Shown here in pieces: positions 62,140 to 64,000 of a stretch of 64,000 nt of DNA. The stretch is taken from the NCBI GenBank assembly GCA_964369405.1, contig CAYJGB010000004.1, positions 1 through 64,000 of the forward strand, written 5' to 3'. The stretch is from CAYJFG01 sp964369405 (lineage in GTDB: Bacteria > Bacillota > Clostridia > Oscillospirales > Acutalibacteraceae). A program made the translations under genes and the position numbers. Below the pieces are notes generated by a model that searched no databases, was not told the DNA's origin, and saw only the letters and a program-made list of their open reading frames with translations. Numbering within the stretch: position 1 is the stretch's first letter; every line of letters begins with the position of its first letter.

Positions 62140-62167
62140 TTGACAAAGTAGAATTAATCGTTATAAT
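62140..62167 (+). promoter_or_regulatory. Promoter of the 127-residue lipoprotein gene
   Basis: TTGACA (62140-62145), 16-bp spacer, TATAAT (62162-62167), 35 bp before the ATG. Confidence 0.75.
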
Positions 62168-62201
62168 TTTAAATATAATAATAAATTAGGAGTTGAATTA
62201 A

Positions 62202-62585
62202 ATGAAAAAAATGGTTTCGATAGTAGCTTTAATGCTAGTGACTGTAGTATTATTCACATCTTGTAGAAGTGGTGATTATATGGATAATGTAGTAGAGGAC
62301 ATAACGCCAAATAGGATAGAAGTATCTTATAGTGAGTTTAACGGAGCAAAAGAGTATACATTATCGGTAGAAGAGCAACCGCATATATTTTTTGAGGTAG
62401 TAACAGATAGTGGGATTTTAGATTTGCAAATATATCAAAAAGGCAACAGAGATGAGCCAGTTTATGAAACAACAGAAATAAACACACTTTCAATATCTGT
62501 AGATGTAGAGCCTAACACTGAATATGATATAGTATTACAAGCTGAAAAACACGTAGGAAGCTTTTTGTTTTATAGTAAGGTGTAG
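62202..62585 (+). CDS. Putative lipoprotein
   Basis: 127 residues. Signal with lipobox FTSC (Cys21). The mature part is beta-rich with IFFEVVTDSGILDLQIY and NTEYDIVLQAEKHVGSFLFY, suggesting a small Ig-like or fibronectin-like sandwich. No family recognised with certainty. A TTAGGAG site and consensus promoter precede it. Confidence 0.7.
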   Translation: MKKMVSIVALMLVTVVLFTSCRSGDYMDNVVEDITPNRIEVSYSEFNGAKEYTLSVEEQPHIFFEVVTDSGILDLQIYQKGNRDEPVYETTEINTLSISVDVEPNTEYDIVLQAEKHVGSFLFYSKV

Positions 62586-62750
62586 TAGTACGAAAATTTA
62601 AACAGCAATTTTAGTATGAGAGGATTTAATTTCCTCTCATTAATTTTGTCAAATTATCTATTATTGCAATATATATTACTTGTAGTATATCTGTTTTTAT
62701 GGTAATATAAATGTACAAAATTTCACATTTTTAAAATTGGAGGAAATATT

Positions 62751-63119
62751 ATGTTTAAATTTGCACATTATAATTTTAATGTATTAGATTTACAAAAAAG
62801 TATCGATTTTTATGATAAGGCACTAGGGCTAAAAGAGGATAGCAGAATAAATAGTGAAGACGGAAGTTTTATAATCGTATATTTGCACGACAGCAAAAGT
62901 ACATTTAAGCTGGAACTTACATGGCTTAGAGATAGAGTAGAACCTTATAACTTAGGAGAAAATGAGTTTCATTTAGCGTTTATAACAGATGATTTTGAAA
63001 AAGCATATACTAAACATAAAGAAATGGGTTGCATATGTTATGAAAACAAAGATATGGGAATTTACTTTATAAATGACCCTGACAACTACTGGTTGGAAGT
63101 TTTACCTAGTGATATGTAA
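62751..63119 (+). CDS. VOC family protein (glyoxalase-like)
   Basis: 122 residues. Two betaalphabetabetabeta units of the vicinal-oxygen-chelate fold. Candidate metal ligands as in glyoxalase I: His6, Glu in KLELTW, His in EFHLAF and Glu near the end in YWLEVLP. All four are present, so a lactoylglutathione-lyase-like activity is possible, although clostridia usually lack glutathione. GGAGG site. Confidence 0.88.
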   Translation: MFKFAHYNFNVLDLQKSIDFYDKALGLKEDSRINSEDGSFIIVYLHDSKSTFKLELTWLRDRVEPYNLGENEFHLAFITDDFEKAYTKHKEMGCICYENKDMGIYFINDPDNYWLEVLPSDM

Positions 63120-63136
63120 AAAATATGTAATTTGTA

Positions 63137-63165
63137 TTGTTAAGTATGGAAAAATATAGTATTAT
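63137..63165 (+). promoter_or_regulatory. Promoter of pyk
   Basis: TTGTTA (63137-63142), 17-bp spacer, TATTAT (63160-63165), 66 bp before the pyk start. Confidence 0.55.
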
Positions 63166-63231
63166 ATAAATATGGAAAAATATTGCAGTATAATGAAAAA
63201 AGTGAAATTGACTTAAAGGGAGCCGATATTT

Positions 63232-64000
63232 ATGAGAAAGACTAAAATTATATGCACATTAGGGCCAGCAACAGAAAATGACGAAGTTTTAAAGGAGCTT
63301 ATGATAAATGGTATGTCTGTAGCTAGACTTAATATGTCACATGGTGTGCATGCAGATCATAAAGCTAGATTAGAAAAGATTAAAAAGTTTAGAGATGAGC
63401 TGCAAATACCAGTAGCTACATTGCTAGACACAAGAGGACCTGAGATTAGAACAGGAAATTTTCCTAATAAAACAGCAGAACTTAAAACAGGACAAATATT
63501 TACATTTACAACTAAAAAGGTAGATGGAGATGAAAATATATGCTCTATAACATATGCTGATTTATACAAAGATGTAGAGATAGGTTCTCATATTTTAGTT
63601 GACGACGGTCTTATCGAAATGAAAGTTATTGAAATTGTTAAAAAAGATATTAGATGTGAAGTTTTAAACGATGGACCTATTGCAGGTCACAAAGGTATTA
63701 ATGTGCCGGGCGTTAGATTATCACTTCCGTTTTTGAGCGAACAAGATAAACTAGATATAGCGTTTGGTGTTAAAGAAGATGTTGATTTTGTAGCAGCATC
63801 ATTTACAAGAAGTGCACACGATATATTACAACTAAGAGCAGAGCTTGAAAAAAACAATAGTACAGATATTAGAATTGTTGCAAAAATAGAAAACGCTGAA
63901 GGTGTAAATAATATTGATGAAATTATAAGAGTATCTGACGGTATAATGGTAGCTAGAGGCGATTTAGGTGTAGAAATCCCATTAGAAGAAATACCAATTA
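63232..64000 (+). CDS. pyk: Pyruvate kinase (5' part, runs off the window)
   Basis: At least 256 residues of the N-terminal part. RKTKIICTLGPATEN start, MSVARLNMSHGVHADH, LLDTRGPEIRTG, the B-domain lid (about 70-165) and the catalytic-site VAKIENAEGVNNIDEI and VARGDLGVEIP are present. It converts phosphoenolpyruvate to pyruvate with ATP gain, the last step of glycolysis. An AAAGGGAG site precedes the ATG. No frameshift is seen in the visible part; the C-terminal regulatory domain lies beyond the window. Confidence 0.95.
   Translation, partial: MRKTKIICTLGPATENDEVLKELMINGMSVARLNMSHGVHADHKARLEKIKKFRDELQIPVATLLDTRGPEIRTGNFPNKTAELKTGQIFTFTTKKVDGDENICSITYADLYKDVEIGSHILVDDGLIEMKVIEIVKKDIRCEVLNDGPIAGHKGINVPGVRLSLPFLSEQDKLDIAFGVKEDVDFVAASFTRSAHDILQLRAELEKNNSTDIRIVAKIENAEGVNNIDEIIRVSDGIMVARGDLGVEIPLEEIPI

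Overview
The window is an AT-rich chromosomal segment (about one third G+C by eye) from a Gram-positive, anaerobic, endospore-forming member of the Clostridia, probably a gut starch or fibre degrader. The taxonomic call rests on the S10/spc/alpha ribosomal operon order, the small KOW-domain protein between map and infA, a spore germination protease (gpr), a flavodiiron protein, strong AGGAGG Shine-Dalgarno sites, and secreted enzymes carrying type I dockerins. Dockerins on starch enzymes recall the amylosome of Ruminococcus bromii, but genus and species cannot be read from this sequence. The assembly contains one 100-N gap at 36063-36162, flanked by an identical 55-bp repeat that looks like an unmerged contig overlap.

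Layout. 0.06-3.2 kb: housekeeping and small genes (trmL, a TatD nuclease, a secreted C39-like peptidase). 3.4-8.9 kb: two adjacent type I pullulanases, one with a C-terminal membrane anchor, the other with a dockerin, MucBP-like modules and a terminal starch-binding module. 9.2-13 kb: secG and a gltX-glnS pair. 13.5-16.7 kb: a complete polar amino-acid ABC importer with an ATP-grasp enzyme as its fourth gene. 17.3-19 kb: a secreted non-catalytic protein with starch-binding-like modules at both ends. 19.3-23.6 kb (minus strand): RpiR-type regulator, ElaA-type acetyltransferase, intracellular GH13 glucosidase and an amidohydrolase. 23.7-35.9 kb: mecA, leuCD divergent from a Crp/Fnr regulator, tRNA-Leu(UAA), a flavodiiron protein, pgk-tpiA, a DNA glycosylase, DUF6062 and an aldo/keto reductase. 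36.3-52.4 kb: a structured leader and the S10-spc-alpha cluster from rpsJ to rplQ. 52.9-64 kb: an Ada/MGMT fusion, ROK glucokinase, proS, metA, two dockerin-bearing secreted proteins (CHAP/SH3 and papain-like), gpr, a VOC protein and the start of pyk.

How it fits together. Extracellular starch would be bound by the double starch-binding protein and debranched by the two pullulanases. Imported oligosaccharides would be split by the cytoplasmic GH13 enzyme, phosphorylated by the ROK glucokinase and passed to pgk, tpiA and pyk. Dockerins on a protease and a CHAP protein suggest that the cohesin system of this cell, encoded elsewhere, carries more than glycosidases.

Intergenic spaces hold at least three families of short repeats: a MITE-like element with GGCTGTCGCA ends and a terminator-like palindrome (six copies plus two fragments), a modular hairpin repeat (seven sites), and a two-copy element with imperfect inverted repeats of about 45 bp. 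No transposase, CRISPR array, prophage or rRNA gene was seen. Many start codons were moved downstream from the longest frame because the upstream TTG or GTG lies inside the Shine-Dalgarno sequence.
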